The notes under the pieces were generated by a model. The model worked only from the letters and a program-made list of their open reading frames with translations. It ran no database searches and was not told the DNA's origin. Made by a program: the position numbers and the translations under genes. Shown here piece after piece: positions 22,801 to 33,464 of a stretch of DNA of 57,157 nucleotides. Source of the stretch: Pseudonocardia sp. SCN 73-27 (GTDB lineage Bacteria > Actinomycetota > Actinomycetes > Mycobacteriales > Pseudonocardiaceae); contig MEGH01000038.1 of assembly GCA_001725415.1 (NCBI GenBank), forward strand, positions 1 through 57,157, in the 5' to 3' direction. How positions within the stretch are numbered: the first letter of the stretch is position 1; each line of letters starts with the position of its first letter.

Positions 22801-22980
22801 CTACTTGTTGATCTCGGTGACGGGGTGCACGTAGGGCACCTCGTCGAGGGGGAACTGGATCTCACCGAACGGCGACAGCGAACCCTGCACGTCGCCCAAC
22901 AGCTCGGTGACGGGGTGCTCACCGTCGGGCAGCTGCGGCCAGTTCGGGTCGATACGGGCCGGGCGGGACGGCTGCGACAC
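22801..22980 (-). CDS. 59-residue protein of unknown function, coupled to the MocA-like gene
   Basis: GTG at 22980 follows a near-perfect CGAGGAGGA ribosome binding site by 5-6 nt, and the TAG stop is 1 bp before the MocA-like GTG. The protein is acidic and Pro-rich with no signal peptide or membrane helix: [14 protein letters not shown] near the start and an internal repeat HPVTE at residues 22-26 and 52-56, matched by a 16-bp DNA repeat. It is divergent from the helicase partner gene, the position held by Rv0863 in M. tuberculosis. I do not recognise the family. Too regular in context to be a chance ORF. Confidence 0.75.
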   Translation of the reverse strand: MSQPSRPARIDPNWPQLPDGEHPVTELLGDVQGSLSPFGEIQFPLDEVPYVHPVTEINK

Positions 22981-23075
22981 GGAAATCCTCCTCGCGGGTG
23001 CGGCCCGGGCGAACCGGACCGGTATCGCGCCGATTATCACCCATCGCCGCGACGAGGCCGCCCGGCCGGGCCAAG

Positions 23076-23081
23076 TACCGT
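23076..23081 (+). promoter_or_regulatory. Leaderless-type -10 box for the helicase partner gene
   Basis: TACCGT matches TANNNT and lies exactly 7 nt before ATG at 23089, which would put the transcript start at or next to the start codon. The only GGAGG is 2 nt from the ATG, too close to work as a normal ribosome binding site. Confidence 0.5.
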
Positions 23082-23088
23082 GGAGGGG

Positions 23089-25338
23089 ATGCCCACCTCG
23101 CTGGTCGACCGCCTGCGTGCCGAGGACGACGACTTCCTCGTCGCCCTGCTGCGCCTGCGCCCCGACCTGGCGGTTCCCGCCCCCGCCGACCTCACCGTCC
23201 TCGCCACCCGGGCCGGCATCCGCGCATCCGTCCACCGCGCCTGTGACGATCTCGACACCCTCGTCCTCGCCGTCCTGGAATCGCTCGTCGTCGTCGGCGC
23301 CGACACCGAGGCCGCCGAACGCCCCGAGCTCGTCCGACTCCTCGGCCCCGACGTCCCCGACGCCGCCCTCGACCGCGCCCTCGACGAGCTCCGCGCCCGC
23401 GCCATCGTGTGGGCCTCCGACGACGGCTGGGCCCTCGTGCCCGCCGCCCGTGAGGTCGTCTCGCGCTACCCCGGCGGCCTCGGCCGTCCCGCCGCAGGCC
23501 CCGCCGGCTCCACCGAGCTGCCCGCGCTCCTCGCCGACGTCACCCCCGAGGAACGACGCGTCCTCGACGCCCTCGCCGCCGGCCCGCCCATCGGTCGCAG
23601 CCGCGCCGGCGCCGACCCCGACAGCCCCGTCGGCCGCCTCCTCGCCCGCGGCCTCCTCGTCCGCGTCGACCCCGAGACCGTCGAACTGCCCCGCCAGGTC
23701 GGCCTCGCCCTGCGCGGCGACCGCCCCCTCGGCGGCGTCGCCGTCACCCCGCCCGTACCCGACACCGTCGAACGCGGCGCCGACACCGTCGACGCCACCG
23801 CAGGCGGCGCCGCCCTCGAGCTGCTCCGCCGCGTCGAAGCCCTCCTCGAGCTCTGGAGCGCCGCCCCACCACCCACGCTACGGGCCGGTGGCCTCGGCGT
23901 CCGCGACCTCCGGCGTGCCGCCAAGGAGATGGAGCTCGACGAACCCACCGCAGCACTCGTCGTCGAGATCCTGGTGGCGGCCGACCTCGTCGCCGTCAGC
24001 GAAGGGTTCCCCGCCGAGTACGTGCCGACGACCGCGTCCGACATCTGGGCCGCCGGCGGCCCCGAACAGCGCTGGTCCCAGCTCGCCCAGGCCTGGCTCG
24101 AGCTACCCCGGCTCCCCGGGCTCACCGGCACCCGCGACGAGGCCGGCAAGCCGCTGCCCGCCCTCAGCGAGGCGCTGCGCCGCCCGCTGGCCGTCCGCGA
24201 CCGCCGCCGCGTCCTCGACGCCCTCGGCGAGCTCGCGCCCGGGCAGGCCGTCCGCACCCCCGGCGACCTCGCCGGCCTCCTCGCCTGGCGCGCGCCGCGG
24301 CGCGGCGGGCGGCTCCGCGACGACATGGTCACCTGGACCCTCGCCGAGGCCACCGTCCTCGGCGTCGTCGCCCTCGACGCCCTCTCCGGCCCCGGCCGCG
24401 TCCTGCTCTCCGACCCCGGCAAGGCCGCCGCCGCACTCCGTGACGCACTCCCCGAACCCGTCGACCACGTCCTGCTCCAGGCCGACCTCACCGCCATCGC
24501 TCCCGGCCGCCTCCAGCCCGAGCTCGCCGCCGAGATCGCCCTGGTCGCCGACGTCGAGTCCGCGGGCGGCGCCACCGTCTTCCGGTTCACCGAGGCCAGC
24601 ATCCGCCGCGCCCTCGACGCGGGCCGCACCGCCGACGACGTCCGCGAGCTCCTCTCCGCCCGCTCCGCAACCCCTGTGCCCCAAGCACTCGGCTACCTCG
24701 TCGACGACGTCGCCCGCCGCCACGGCCGGCTCCGCGGCGGCGCAGCCTCCTCCTTCCTGCGCAGCGACGACGAGACCCTGCTCTCCGAGGTCATGGCCCA
24801 CCCCGAGACCGGCCTGCTCGAACTGCGCCGACTCGCCCCCACCGTCGCCATCAGCCCGCTGCCCCTCGTCGAGGTCCTCGACGGGCTGCGCGCCGCCGGG
24901 TTCAGCCCCGCCGCCGAGGACGCCGCCGGAGGTGTCCTCGACCTCGGCGACCGCGGCCGCCGCGTCGAGTCCCGAGGCCGCCCCGCCCGCACCCCCTCCG
25001 GGCCCGCCGCCCCCGACGACAGCCGGCTCGCCGCCGTCGTCTCCACCATGCGCGCCGGCGACGCCCTCAGCGGCGTCCGCCGCTCCCGCACCTCACCCCG
25101 CGTCGCCGGGGGGAGCTCGTCGACGCTGGCGGAGCTGCAGCACGCCGTCGCCGCCCGCCGCGCCGTCTGGATCGGGTTCGTCGACCGCCACGGCGTCGCC
25201 GGGGAACGCGTCCTCGTACCCACCTCCGCCGGAGGAGGCGTCGTCGAGGGGCGCGACGCCGTCGACGGCGAGGTCCGTCGGATCCCGTTGCACCGCATCA
25301 CCTCCATCGCGCTCGTGGACCCGGCCACCGACGCGTGA
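23089..25338 (+). CDS. XPB-associated helicase C-terminal domain protein (Helicase_C_3/WYL-like)
   Basis: A 749-residue protein without Walker motifs. It starts [27 protein letters not shown] and consists mainly of winged-helix-like repeats of the XPB/Ssl2-like 'helicase conserved C-terminal domain 3' family. [26 protein letters not shown] is its most recognisable core. The last 70 residues ([21 protein letters not shown]) look WYL-like. In M. tuberculosis the homologue (Rv0862c) is next to XPB. Here XPB is 8.6 kb downstream on the same strand. A role with XPB in DNA repair or unwinding is inferred. Confidence 0.83.
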   Translation: MPTSLVDRLRAEDDDFLVALLRLRPDLAVPAPADLTVLATRAGIRASVHRACDDLDTLVLAVLESLVVVGADTEAAERPELVRLLGPDVPDAALDRALDELRARAIVWASDDGWALVPAAREVVSRYPGGLGRPAAGPAGSTELPALLADVTPEERRVLDALAAGPPIGRSRAGADPDSPVGRLLARGLLVRVDPETVELPRQVGLALRGDRPLGGVAVTPPVPDTVERGADTVDATAGGAALELLRRVEALLELWSAAPPPTLRAGGLGVRDLRRAAKEMELDEPTAALVVEILVAADLVAVSEGFPAEYVPTTASDIWAAGGPEQRWSQLAQAWLELPRLPGLTGTRDEAGKPLPALSEALRRPLAVRDRRRVLDALGELAPGQAVRTPGDLAGLLAWRAPRRGGRLRDDMVTWTLAEATVLGVVALDALSGPGRVLLSDPGKAAAALRDALPEPVDHVLLQADLTAIAPGRLQPELAAEIALVADVESAGGATVFRFTEASIRRALDAGRTADDVRELLSARSATPVPQALGYLVDDVARRHGRLRGGAASSFLRSDDETLLSEVMAHPETGLLELRRLAPTVAISPLPLVEVLDGLRAAGFSPAAEDAAGGVLDLGDRGRRVESRGRPARTPSGPAAPDDSRLAAVVSTMRAGDALSGVRRSRTSPRVAGGSSSTLAELQHAVAARRAVWIGFVDRHGVAGERVLVPTSAGGGVVEGRDAVDGEVRRIPLHRITSIALVDPATDA

Positions 25339-25910
25339 ACGCCCCCGTGTGGGTGGTCGCCGGGGCGCCCGGCTCGGGCAAGACGACCGTCGCCGACCTG
25401 CTCCTCGCCCGCCTCGACCCCACCCCCGCGCTGCTCGACAAGGACACGCTCTACGGCTCCTTCGTCGCCGCCACCCTCGCCGTCGCCGGCCGGCCGCCGG
25501 GGGAGCGGGAAGGCGACTGGTACGACGCCCACATCAAGACCCACGAGTACACGGGCCTCACCGCCACCGCCCGCGAGATCCGTTCCCACGGCTGCCCGGT
25601 CCTGCTCTCCGGGCCCTTCACCGGCCAGATCCGCGACCCCGGCCGCTGGACACAATGGGTGGAGGACCTCGGTGGGCCCGACGTGCGACTCGTCTGGATC
25701 CGGTCCGACGCCCCGACGCTGCGGCACCGCCTCGAACACCGGGGCTCCCCGCGCGACACCGGCAAGCTCGACGCCTTCGACGCCTTCGTCGCCCGCATGC
25801 GCCCGGCCGAGCCGCCCCCGGTGCCGCACCTGGAGGTCGACAACCGCATGACCGCCCCCGGCACCCTCCCCTCCCGCCTCGACGCCCTCCGCAGGGCCTG
25901 GCAGGAGTGA
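25335..25910 (+). CDS. P-loop kinase-like ATPase
   Basis: A 191-residue protein whose GTG start overlaps the previous stop as GTGA. Walker A is [17 protein letters not shown] at the N-terminus, DKDTLYG follows, and a lid-like Arg-rich stretch ([23 protein letters not shown]) resembles small-molecule kinases such as gluconate or shikimate kinase and AAA_33 proteins. The phosphate acceptor is unknown. Coupling to the helicase partner gene suggests co-expression rather than a shared function. Confidence 0.8.
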   Translation: MNAPVWVVAGAPGSGKTTVADLLLARLDPTPALLDKDTLYGSFVAATLAVAGRPPGEREGDWYDAHIKTHEYTGLTATAREIRSHGCPVLLSGPFTGQIRDPGRWTQWVEDLGGPDVRLVWIRSDAPTLRHRLEHRGSPRDTGKLDAFDAFVARMRPAEPPPVPHLEVDNRMTAPGTLPSRLDALRRAWQE

Positions 25911-25997
25911 GGTCGCGTCCGCTGGTTCGCGCGCAACCTCGTTTCTGTCACGCGGCCGGATTCGCAGCAGTGAGGTTGCGGCCGGTTGCTCGCGGGC
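25908..25997. repeat. Intergenic repeat cluster (direct and inverted GAGGTTGCG units)
   Basis: GTGAGGTCGCGTCCGCTGG at 25908 and GTGAGGTTGCGGCCGGTTG at 25970 are imperfect direct copies (about 22 of 28 over the longer alignment). GCAACCTC at about 25948 is the inverse of GAGGTTGC in the second copy, so a stem-loop can form across 25948-25978. It begins at the kinase stop codon. Confidence 0.5.
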
Positions 25998-26076
25998 GGG
26001 GTGTCGGCGCCGGGTGGGGCGGGTACCTGGCGGCGACGACGTCCGACAACCCGGACACCGCCGACAGGAGGACACG

Positions 26077-26418
26077 ATGAGCCGCCACGCCGACCGCGAC
26101 GGGTCACCGAAGCGGATCGCCGACACCGGAGAGGACCTGCCCGGCGTCCTCAAGCTCGCCTACAAGCCCGTGGGCCTGCTGTCCGGGATGATCGGAGGCC
26201 TGGTGGCCGGGCAGGTGTTCGCGCTCGTCTGGAAGGCCGTCTCCCGGGAGAGCGAGACGCCCGAGCCGCTGTCGTCGGACTACAGCACCCGCGAGGTCCT
26301 GCTCGCCGCCACCCTGCAAGGCGCGATCTTCGGGCTCGTCAAGACCGCTGTCGACCGCTACGGCATGAAGGCGTACCGGAAGGCCGTGTACACACCGCTG
26401 CCGCCGGCAAAGCCCTGA
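26077..26418 (+). CDS. DUF4235 membrane protein
   Basis: A 113-residue protein with ribosome binding site CAGGAGG before ATG at 26077. Two hydrophobic segments (KPVGLLSGMIGGLVAGQVFALVW core and LLAATLQGAIFGLVKTAVD) and the C-terminal RYGMKAYRKAV typify DUF4235, a small actinobacterial membrane family without assigned function. It is convergent with the conservon's last gene, 31 bp away. Confidence 0.85.
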   Translation: MSRHADRDGSPKRIADTGEDLPGVLKLAYKPVGLLSGMIGGLVAGQVFALVWKAVSRESETPEPLSSDYSTREVLLAATLQGAIFGLVKTAVDRYGMKAYRKAVYTPLPPAKP

Positions 26419-26449
26419 CCAGGGGCGACGCCGACGGCAGCGAGGTGGT

Positions 26450-27043
26450 TCAGCGCGACGCCATCCGCTGCGACATCGCATGCTCGACCAGCGAGATCAA
26501 CGTCTGCTTCGTCGAGTCGCGGTTGCGGGCGTCGCAGGTGACGATCGGGACGCTCGGGCTGATGGCCATGGCCTCGCGCACGTCCTCGATGCGGTGCTGC
26601 AGCATCCCGTCGAACGCGTTCAGGCCCACCACGTAGGGCAGCCCGCGGTCCTCGAAGAAGTCGATCGCGCCGAAGCAGTCCGCGAGCCGGCGGGTGTCGA
26701 CGAGGACGACGGCGCCGATCGCGCCACGCACCAGGTCGTCCCACATGAACCAGAACCGGTGCTGCCCGGGCGTGCCGAACAGGTACAGGATCAGGTCCGA
26801 GTCCAGCGACACACGCCCGAAGTCCATGGCGACCGTCGTGGTCGTCTTGTTCGGCGTCGCCGACAGATCGTCGTGACCCGCGCTCGCCTCGGTCATGACG
26901 GCCTCGGTCGTGAGCGGCACGATCTCGGAGACCGACCCGACGAAGGTCGTCTTGCCCACACCGAACCCACCGGCGACGACGATCTTGGCCGAGATCGTCG
27001 CCGTCGTCGCGACGGCCTGTGGCCTAGAGCCGACGGAGTCCAC
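26450..27043 (-). CDS. cvnD: Conservon GTPase CvnD
   Basis: A 197-residue Ras-like ATP/GTP-binding protein. G1 is VVAGGFGVGKTTFVGSVSE, the switch region contains TTTTVAMDFGRV, G3 is LYLFGTPGQHRFWFMWDDL (DxxG replaced by GTPG, normal for this family), and G4-like VGLNAFDG stands where NKxD is expected. These proteins are the output switch of conservons and sit under a membrane kinase. It overlaps cvnC by 20 bp and ends the cvnA-B-C-D operon. Confidence 0.93.
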   Translation of the reverse strand: MDSVGSRPQAVATTATISAKIVVAGGFGVGKTTFVGSVSEIVPLTTEAVMTEASAGHDDLSATPNKTTTTVAMDFGRVSLDSDLILYLFGTPGQHRFWFMWDDLVRGAIGAVVLVDTRRLADCFGAIDFFEDRGLPYVVGLNAFDGMLQHRIEDVREAMAISPSVPIVTCDARNRDSTKQTLISLVEHAMSQRMASR

Positions 27044-27959
27044 TCAACACCCTTTCCATCAGAGCGAGGTCCGGCGACGAGCCGGTACTGCTCGCGGTCT
27101 GGTGCACCGTGACGACGCCCAGTCCTGCCATGTCACCGAGGAGCACGCGCGCCACCCCCAGGGGGAGCGACATCAGCGCCGCCACTTCGGCGACCGAGCG
27201 GGGCTCCTCGCACAGTTCGGCGATCGCCCGATGTTCCACCTGCAGCAGCCCGAGCTGGCTGCGGCCCTGCTGGCTCGTCGAGACCAGGGCCTCGATCGCG
27301 AGGTCGAGACCCGAACGGGTCCGGCCCCGCGTCCACGCGTACGGACGCACGAACGAGGCACCCGACGACACGTCCTCCAGGTCGCCGACCTCGCCGACGC
27401 CGCGGATGTCGATCGGGGCCGTGGGCGCCGAGTCGGGCAGCGCGCGGCTCGTCGACTGATCGAGTGACGGCCGCGGCCCCGCGGGCTGGAACGCCTGCAG
27501 CGGCCGCTCCGGCTCGGCGGGGGCGTCGTCCGCCTGGGGGTTGCCCGCGTAGTGCCGCAGCACGTCCGACACCTGGCGGGGCGCCCGCAGGGGGCGGTGC
27601 CGCGGGGTGTCGATGGTGGGCATCCCGGACAGGAAGTCGCTCTGCGGCGTGTCGCCCTCGGGACGCTGGACCGTGCCGCCCGTGGGGGCGTGCCCGGTGA
27701 GCCAGTCCGTCTCGTGGAACTGCGTCGCGCTGCTCTCGTCCCACGTCGGGCCCGCCTCCGCGTGGGGCGGGTACGGGGACGGCGGACGCGGTGTCTCGCG
27801 CTTGCGCGTCCAGAACCGGCGCTCGGGCGCCTCGTAGTCGGGGTACTGCTCCTCGTAGCCGTCGTACTCCTGACGGCTGTCGAACGAGAACCCGTTCATG
27901 ACGTCGGCAAAGGTTGGCTCGTCGGACTGCCGACGTTCGTCGTCGGGACCGATGGTCAT
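27024..27959 (-). CDS. cvnC: Conservon DUF742 protein CvnC, N-terminally extended
   Basis: A 311-residue protein. Only the last 115 residues (from about SFVRPYAWTRGRTR) form the DUF742 winged-helix domain, with LCEEPRSVAEVAALMSLPLGVARVLLGD. The first 195 residues are an acidic/Pro-rich extension (DEPTFADVMNGFSFD, EEQYPDYEAPERRFW) that ordinary CvnC proteins of about 120 residues lack. ATG at 27959 follows the roadblock gene by 79 bp. The extension may be disordered and serve as a partner-binding arm. Confidence 0.9.
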   Translation of the reverse strand: MTIGPDDERRQSDEPTFADVMNGFSFDSRQEYDGYEEQYPDYEAPERRFWTRKRETPRPPSPYPPHAEAGPTWDESSATQFHETDWLTGHAPTGGTVQRPEGDTPQSDFLSGMPTIDTPRHRPLRAPRQVSDVLRHYAGNPQADDAPAEPERPLQAFQPAGPRPSLDQSTSRALPDSAPTAPIDIRGVGEVGDLEDVSSGASFVRPYAWTRGRTRSGLDLAIEALVSTSQQGRSQLGLLQVEHRAIAELCEEPRSVAEVAALMSLPLGVARVLLGDMAGLGVVTVHQTASSTGSSPDLALMERVLSGLRRL

Positions 27960-28038
27960 CGCGTATCACCTACCTCTGCTTGTCGACGTCGGACAGGGGT
28001 CGGGCCGCAGCTGCGGCCACGCCGTGCGGTGCGTGCGG

Positions 28039-28461
28039 TCAGGACCCGAAGGAACCCTGGAGCTCGGCCCGCAGCTCCGGCGTGAGCAGCTGGCCGACAC
28101 GGTCGACCAGCAGCGTCATCTCGTAGCCGATGAGGCCGATGTCGCACGTCGGCGACGCCAGGACGGAGAGGCACGAGCCGTCGCTGATCGACATCAGCAG
28201 GACGATGCCCCGGTCCATCTCGACGACGGTCTGCACGACCCCGCCCGCATCGAAGCAGCGCGCGGCGCCCTGGGTCAGGCTGATCAACCCGGACGACACG
28301 GCCGCCAGCTGGTCGGCCCGGTCGCGCGGGAGCCGGTCCGACGACGTCAGGAGCAGCCCGTCGGCCGACACCACGATCGCGTGGGCCACCCCCGGCACGC
28401 GTTCGGCGAAGTTCGTGACCAGCCATCCGAAGCGGCTCGGCTGCGTCTGTGGTGCGGTCAC
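28039..28461 (-). CDS. cvnB: Conservon roadblock/LC7 protein CvnB
   Basis: A 140-residue roadblock/LC7-fold protein ([29 protein letters not shown], cited by its core [15 protein letters not shown]), a dimerising regulator of small GTPases. It overlaps the cvnA stop by 4 bp. In conservons CvnB connects the sensor kinase with the CvnD GTPase, likely as a GTPase-activating or scaffold subunit at the membrane. Confidence 0.94.
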   Translation of the reverse strand: MTAPQTQPSRFGWLVTNFAERVPGVAHAIVVSADGLLLTSSDRLPRDRADQLAAVSSGLISLTQGAARCFDAGGVVQTVVEMDRGIVLLMSISDGSCLSVLASPTCDIGLIGYEMTLLVDRVGQLLTPELRAELQGSFGS

Positions 28462-31400
28462 CTGGTCGTCTCCTCGTCCTGTGCGCCCGCCCCCGCGGGC
28501 TGCGCGTCGGTGCTGTTCGCCATCCTGCCCTCGGCGAGTTCACGTTCCCTGCGGAGCCGGTTCTCCCGACCCTGCCGGATCCCTCTCTGGTAGCTGGCGA
28601 GCCGTCCGCGGACCGCCTCCGCCGTCCGTCCGCCGGCGTCGGTGGCTGTCGCCGACGCCGTGGCCGATGTCGACGACGCGAGCACCGCGGATCCTCCCGC
28701 GCTGCCGGGTACGAGTCGAGCCCGGGGTCGCCGCTTGGGCAGCCCGGCCGACGTGTACTCGCCCGCCGACGTCTCCGCATTGCGCTCGGCGGCCTCCCAG
28801 CCGACGTCCGCGGTGCTGGAGAAGTCGTCGTTGCCGGACGCCTGCTCGCCGGGTGCCGACGGGTCCGCGGCCGCGCGCTGTGGTGCCGCCTCGGCGGGCT
28901 GCACCGGTGTGGGTGCCGGCGGGCGGGCCACCGGCGACGGCCTGACCTGCAACGGGTCCGAGCCGGGCGGCACGACGGGGTCGGCCGCGCCGTTCTGCGG
29001 GACCTCGTCGGCCCAGGTGATCGGGATCGGCCGGTTCGAGCGGAACCAGGCCGACGCGATCTCGGCGAAGATCGGCGTCGAGAAGCCGTCGTCGTCGGAC
29101 GGGGCCTCCTCGGCCGGTGGACCCTGCCGCGGGTAACCCGGCTGTGCAGCAGGCGGCTGTGCAGCAGGCGGCTGTGCAGCAGGCGGCTGTGCAGCGGGCT
29201 GGGCCGGGGCCGGCGGGCGGCGGTACGACTGCGCGCCCGGGGTCCGGACGGGCAGACCGCCGGTCTGCGGCGGTGCCTGAGCAGCCTGCGGCTGCGCCTG
29301 GGGTGCCTGCGCCACCGGTGCCTGCGCTGCCTCTGCCTGGGGTGCCTGTGCCTGGGGTGCCTGTGCCGGGGGCGTCTGTGCTGCCGGTTGCTGGGCCGCG
29401 GGTGCCTGCGCAGCCGGCGGCTGAGCGGCCGGCTGGGGCGGGGTGCCGACGCGCTGCGGCAGCGGCGGCGGCGTGCGGTGCTGCTCGCCCGGGGCCCCGG
29501 CGGCCGGCTTCTCGCCGACCGGCCGGACGGCAGGCTGCTCGCCCGTGGGCACACGGCCCGCGGTGTCGCCGCCCTGCGGCGGAACAGGAGCCCCGGCACC
29601 ACCCATGGGCAGCGACGCAGGCGCCTGCGGCCCCGGGCTCTGCGGCGCAGGTATCTGCACTGCAGGATCCTGAGCTGCCGGGCTCTGGGGTGCCGTCGGC
29701 CGGACGGGCGCCTTGTCCGGACCGGCCTCGGTCAGGTCGGCCGGTCCGGTGCTCGCGGTGGGCACGGCCGGCCGCGCCTCGGGTGCCGGGGTGCTCGGCG
29801 CCGGGGGCGGGACCGGGGCCGGCCCACCCGGCGCGCGGTTGATCCCCGCACCCGGGATGCGTCGCGGCAGCAGACCGGACCGGCCGGGACCGTCGGCAGC
29901 GGGACGCGAGGGCGGGGGGAGAGCCGACGGCGGCTGCCGGTCGGCGGGCCCGCTCGGCGACGGCGTGGTGCCGGGCCGCGGGACCGGCCGCATCATGCCC
30001 GGCCGCGGAGCCGGGGGAGCAGTCGGAGGAGGCGTGGCAGGGGCGTCGCCCGCGTCGGCGGCGGCATCGGCGCCCTCGGCTGCCGGCTTCTCGGCCGCGG
30101 ACTGCGGGCCGGAGAAGAGCGGACGAGCGGTGGAGGACGTGTCGTCCGTGCGCTCGGCGGGCCGGTCGTCGGCGGGGCGGGTCGTGGCGTCGTCGGAGCC
30201 GCGCACGGTCCCGGCGAGACCCGCGGCCAGCGCCGCGCCGACGTCGCGCGGCCGGGACGGCAGCGCAGGGGCGGGCCGTTCCTCGGCGGCGGGCGACACG
30301 ACCTCGTCGGAGGTGTCGGCGCTGTCGGTGGTGTCGGCGCTGTCGTCCGCAGAAGCGGCGGTGGAGCCGGTGACCTCGGAGTCCACCGACTCGGCGGCCG
30401 CAGAGTCAGCGGGCTCGGCGGCCTCGGGCTCGGCGGCCTCGGGCTCGGCGGCCTCGGACTCGGCCTCAGCGGTCGAGTCGGCGTCGCGGTTCGGCTCCTC
30501 GTCGGCAGCGGCCTCGGGGGAGGACCCGGTCTCCGATGCCTTCTCGTCGGCGACGGCGGCCGGCTCCTCGGCGCCGCTGTCCGCGGCGTCGTCCGGACCG
30601 GTGGAGCCGGTCTCTGGCCTCTTGTCGTCGACAGGCAGGTCGGGGACGGCGCCGTCGGTCGCGACCGGGCCGATGGGCCGCGGCGTGCGGCGGGGCAGCG
30701 GCGCCGCGTCGGGGCTGGTGGCGATGCGGATCTCGCCGGTCCCGGTGTCGTCGTGACGCGGCGACGGCGTCGGCTCCTTGGGCCGGCCGAGCAGCGCGCT
30801 CGCCCCACCGGGACGGGACCCGGTGGCCCGGGCGTCGTCGGGGTCGGCGAAGCCGTTGATGCCGGAGAAGTTCTCGTCGGGCTCCCCGGGCGCGCCGTCG
30901 GGCGGCTGGCGCCGGGCCCGGCGACGGGCGGCGGCGAGCGCGGCGGCGGCCGCGGCTCCACCCAGTGCGGCCGCAGCGGCGCCGGGGGTGCGGGTGGGAG
31001 GCGTCTCGGACGTGGCCCGACCGGTCTCGGGCGCGGCGGGCTGGGCGGCGAGTCCGTGCGCGGCGCGCAGCTCCTCCTCCGGGACGACCGGCCCGGACAA
31101 CGCCCAGCCGGTGGCGGGGTCGACGGAGCCTGCCGGGACGGGGGACTCGGGAACGGCAGGGGCACCCGGGGCGGGCCCGGAGAGGGCCCAGCCGGCCTCG
31201 TCGGAGGCGGGGTCGTCGGTCTCGGCGGGCGTGAACATCTCGCCGGGGGTGCGGCCGTTGCCGGAGGTGCCGGAGAGCAGGTTGGCACCGGGGCGGCGGG
31301 TGGGCAGCAGCGGCGAGGAGCCGTTGGTGTGGTGGCCGGGCCCGGAGCCGTTGGCGGAGCCGTCGACCGTCTGCAGCGGCGGGAAGGTGGTCCCGTCGTC

Positions 31401-33464
31401 GCCGACGACGAGATCGGCCAGCGAGCCGGTGGGCACCACGTGTCCGTTGGGCGTGACCTGCTGCGGCAGGGCGGGGAGGGCGGGGCCCGCGGTGCCGTCC
31501 TGGACCGACGGCATCTGCGGGGCGCCGGCCGGACCGGCCGCGTCGCCGGGCGTACCGGGGATGAGGTAGCCGGGCACGGTGACGGACGCGGTGAGGCCGC
31601 CGGAGCCGGTGCTGCCGAGGCGGACGCCGATGCCGTGGCGGGCCGCGAGGCGGCCGACCACGAACAGGCCCATGCGCCGAGACGCGGAGACGTCGACCTG
31701 CGCGGGCCCGCCGAGGCGCTCGTTGGCGTCGGTGAGCTCGTGCTCGGCCATGCCGACGCCGCGGTCCGCGATCTCGACGAGGATCGAGCCGTCGGGCGTG
31801 CGGGTACTGCTCAGCACGACCTGGGAGTCGGGCGGGGAGAAGTTGGTCGCGTTGTCGAGCAGCTCGGCCAGCAGGTGGACGAGGTCGTTCGCGGCGCGGC
31901 CGACGACGGTGGCCGCGGGCGGCGACTGCACGACGATCCGCTGGTACTGCTCGACCTCGGACACGGCGGCGCGCAGGACGTCGACGACCGGGATGGGTGC
32001 GATGTTGCGCTTGGAGAGCTCGGTACCGGCGAGGACCAGCAGGTTCTCGCTGTTGCGACGCATACGGGTCGCGAGGTGGTCGAGCTGGAACAGGTTGGAC
32101 AGCTGGTCGGGGTCCTGCTCGTTGCTCTCCAGCTGCTCGATGAGCTGCAGCTGGCGCTCGACGAGCGCCTGGCTGCGGCGGGAGAGGTTGACGAACATGC
32201 TGTTGACGTTGGCCTGGAGCGCCGCCTGGTCGGCGGCCAGACGGACGGCCTGGCCGTGGACGGCGTCGAACGCGCGAGCCACCTGGCCGACCTCGTCGCG
32301 CGTGTCGATCGGCACCGGCTCGACGTGGGCGTTGGGCGACTCACCGGTGCGCAGGCTCTCGACGGCCTCGGGCAGCTGGCGTTCCGCGACGTCGAGCGCG
32401 CTGGAGCGCAGCAGCCGCAGCGACTTCAGCAGCGACCGGGCGAGCAGGACGATGATCGCGATGCCGAGGAGCAGGCCGAGCATCAGGATGACGGAGTTGA
32501 CGCCCGCCTGGTTGCTGGCCGCCTCCTGGGCGGCGGTGGTGTCCTGCTTGAGCTGGGAGGCGGCGGCGTCGGCCGACTTCTGCACCGCGTCGTTCGACGA
32601 GGTGTAGGCGGCGTCCCAGGCGGCGGGGTCGATGGTCAGCGCGCGACCCGGTGTGGTCTGCAGGATGGTGGCGCCGAGCTGGACGCGGGGGCCGTTGGCG
32701 GGGTCGGTGCCGAAGAGCCCGAACCGCTGCTGCTGCTCGGGGGTGAGCGACAGGCGGTAGGAGTTGAACGCCGCGTTGTAGGCGTTCTCGGTGGCGCCGA
32801 CGAGCGTCAGGTCGGTGTCCGTGACCCGGCCTGCCGCGACCGCGGCAGCGACGACGGTGTGCTGGACGGCGAGCTGCTCGGAGGCCGAGTCGGCGGCAGC
32901 GAGCGCGTCGGTGAGTCCGGCGACGTCGGGGTTGGCGACCTGGCGCAGCAGCGTGCGGACCACGACGTCGGTCTGGGAGACGACGTCGCCGTAGCGGTTG
33001 AGGATGCCGTCCGCCGGCAGCGGGGACGACGTCGTGTCGCGTCGGAGGTCCTGCATGGAGAGCTTGACGTCGCGCAGGGGCTGCGCGCCGACGCTCGGGT
33101 CGTCGGTGGACTCGGTGCTGGCGAGCGCCTGGACGGCCTTGTCGAGCTGGGCGTCGGTGGTCTGGGCGGCGGCGTCGAGCGGGGCGCGGTCGCCCGTGCG
33201 GTTGGCGGCGACGAACCGCACGGCGGCGTCGCGCTCGGCGCGCAGTGCGGTGGCGGCGGACTCGACCTGGTCGCGGACGGCGAGCAGCTCGTTGCTGCGG
33301 CCGAGGTTCGCGGCGACGTCGGCCTGGTCGGAGATTCGCAGTGCACCGAGGCCGAGGGCCAGCAGGGTGGGCACCAGACCGACGATCAGGAGCTTGATCG
33401 ACAGGCTCCAGTTGCGTGGGTTCAACCGTTCGGACCGCGATGGGCCACGCTCGGTGGTGGTCAC
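28458..33464 (-). CDS. cvnA: Conservon sensor kinase CvnA, giant form
   Basis: A 1,668-residue membrane kinase from GTG at 33464 (AGGGAG 8 nt upstream). TM1 is near residues 23-44, an extracytoplasmic nitrate-sensing (NIT-type) helical domain fills about 60-320, TM2 about 321-345, then HAMP, and an HATPase_c domain at about 465-635 with the N-box [11 protein letters not shown] and G-box [12 protein letters not shown]. Everything after about 640, more than 1,000 residues, is Pro/Ala/Glu-rich low complexity with repeats and no fold, except a conserved basic C-end ([17 protein letters not shown]). No HisKA phospho-acceptor domain is evident, as in other CvnA proteins. Confidence 0.92.
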   Translation of the reverse strand: MTTTERGPSRSERLNPRNWSLSIKLLIVGLVPTLLALGLGALRISDQADVAANLGRSNELLAVRDQVESAATALRAERDAAVRFVAANRTGDRAPLDAAAQTTDAQLDKAVQALASTESTDDPSVGAQPLRDVKLSMQDLRRDTTSSPLPADGILNRYGDVVSQTDVVVRTLLRQVANPDVAGLTDALAAADSASEQLAVQHTVVAAAVAAGRVTDTDLTLVGATENAYNAAFNSYRLSLTPEQQQRFGLFGTDPANGPRVQLGATILQTTPGRALTIDPAAWDAAYTSSNDAVQKSADAAASQLKQDTTAAQEAASNQAGVNSVILMLGLLLGIAIIVLLARSLLKSLRLLRSSALDVAERQLPEAVESLRTGESPNAHVEPVPIDTRDEVGQVARAFDAVHGQAVRLAADQAALQANVNSMFVNLSRRSQALVERQLQLIEQLESNEQDPDQLSNLFQLDHLATRMRRNSENLLVLAGTELSKRNIAPIPVVDVLRAAVSEVEQYQRIVVQSPPAATVVGRAANDLVHLLAELLDNATNFSPPDSQVVLSSTRTPDGSILVEIADRGVGMAEHELTDANERLGGPAQVDVSASRRMGLFVVGRLAARHGIGVRLGSTGSGGLTASVTVPGYLIPGTPGDAAGPAGAPQMPSVQDGTAGPALPALPQQVTPNGHVVPTGSLADLVVGDDGTTFPPLQTVDGSANGSGPGHHTNGSSPLLPTRRPGANLLSGTSGNGRTPGEMFTPAETDDPASDEAGWALSGPAPGAPAVPESPVPAGSVDPATGWALSGPVVPEEELRAAHGLAAQPAAPETGRATSETPPTRTPGAAAAALGGAAAAAALAAARRRARRQPPDGAPGEPDENFSGINGFADPDDARATGSRPGGASALLGRPKEPTPSPRHDDTGTGEIRIATSPDAAPLPRRTPRPIGPVATDGAVPDLPVDDKRPETGSTGPDDAADSGAEEPAAVADEKASETGSSPEAAADEEPNRDADSTAEAESEAAEPEAAEPEAAEPADSAAAESVDSEVTGSTAASADDSADTTDSADTSDEVVSPAAEERPAPALPSRPRDVGAALAAGLAGTVRGSDDATTRPADDRPAERTDDTSSTARPLFSGPQSAAEKPAAEGADAAADAGDAPATPPPTAPPAPRPGMMRPVPRPGTTPSPSGPADRQPPSALPPPSRPAADGPGRSGLLPRRIPGAGINRAPGGPAPVPPPAPSTPAPEARPAVPTASTGPADLTEAGPDKAPVRPTAPQSPAAQDPAVQIPAPQSPGPQAPASLPMGGAGAPVPPQGGDTAGRVPTGEQPAVRPVGEKPAAGAPGEQHRTPPPLPQRVGTPPQPAAQPPAAQAPAAQQPAAQTPPAQAPQAQAPQAEAAQAPVAQAPQAQPQAAQAPPQTGGLPVRTPGAQSYRRPPAPAQPAAQPPAAQPPAAQPPAAQPGYPRQGPPAEEAPSDDDGFSTPIFAEIASAWFRSNRPIPITWADEVPQNGAADPVVPPGSDPLQVRPSPVARPPAPTPVQPAEAAPQRAAADPSAPGEQASGNDDFSSTADVGWEAAERNAETSAGEYTSAGLPKRRPRARLVPGSAGGSAVLASSTSATASATATDAGGRTAEAVRGRLASYQRGIRQGRENRLRRERELAEGRMANSTDAQPAGAGAQDEETTR
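29140..29199. repeat. 15-bp tandem repeat in the cvnA tail
   Basis: Four units of GGCTGTGCAGCAGGC (last unit with one change), 29140-29154 and onward. On the coding strand they encode AAQPP pentapeptides. The units are nearly identical at the DNA level, which points to recent slippage expansion. Confidence 0.85.

Noticed and set aside
22907-26080. A 1,057-codon frame overlapping the helicase partner gene in another frame
   Set aside because: Composition is Pro/Ser/Ala/Arg with no domain, a frame shadow of the real gene, and it crosses the next two genes.
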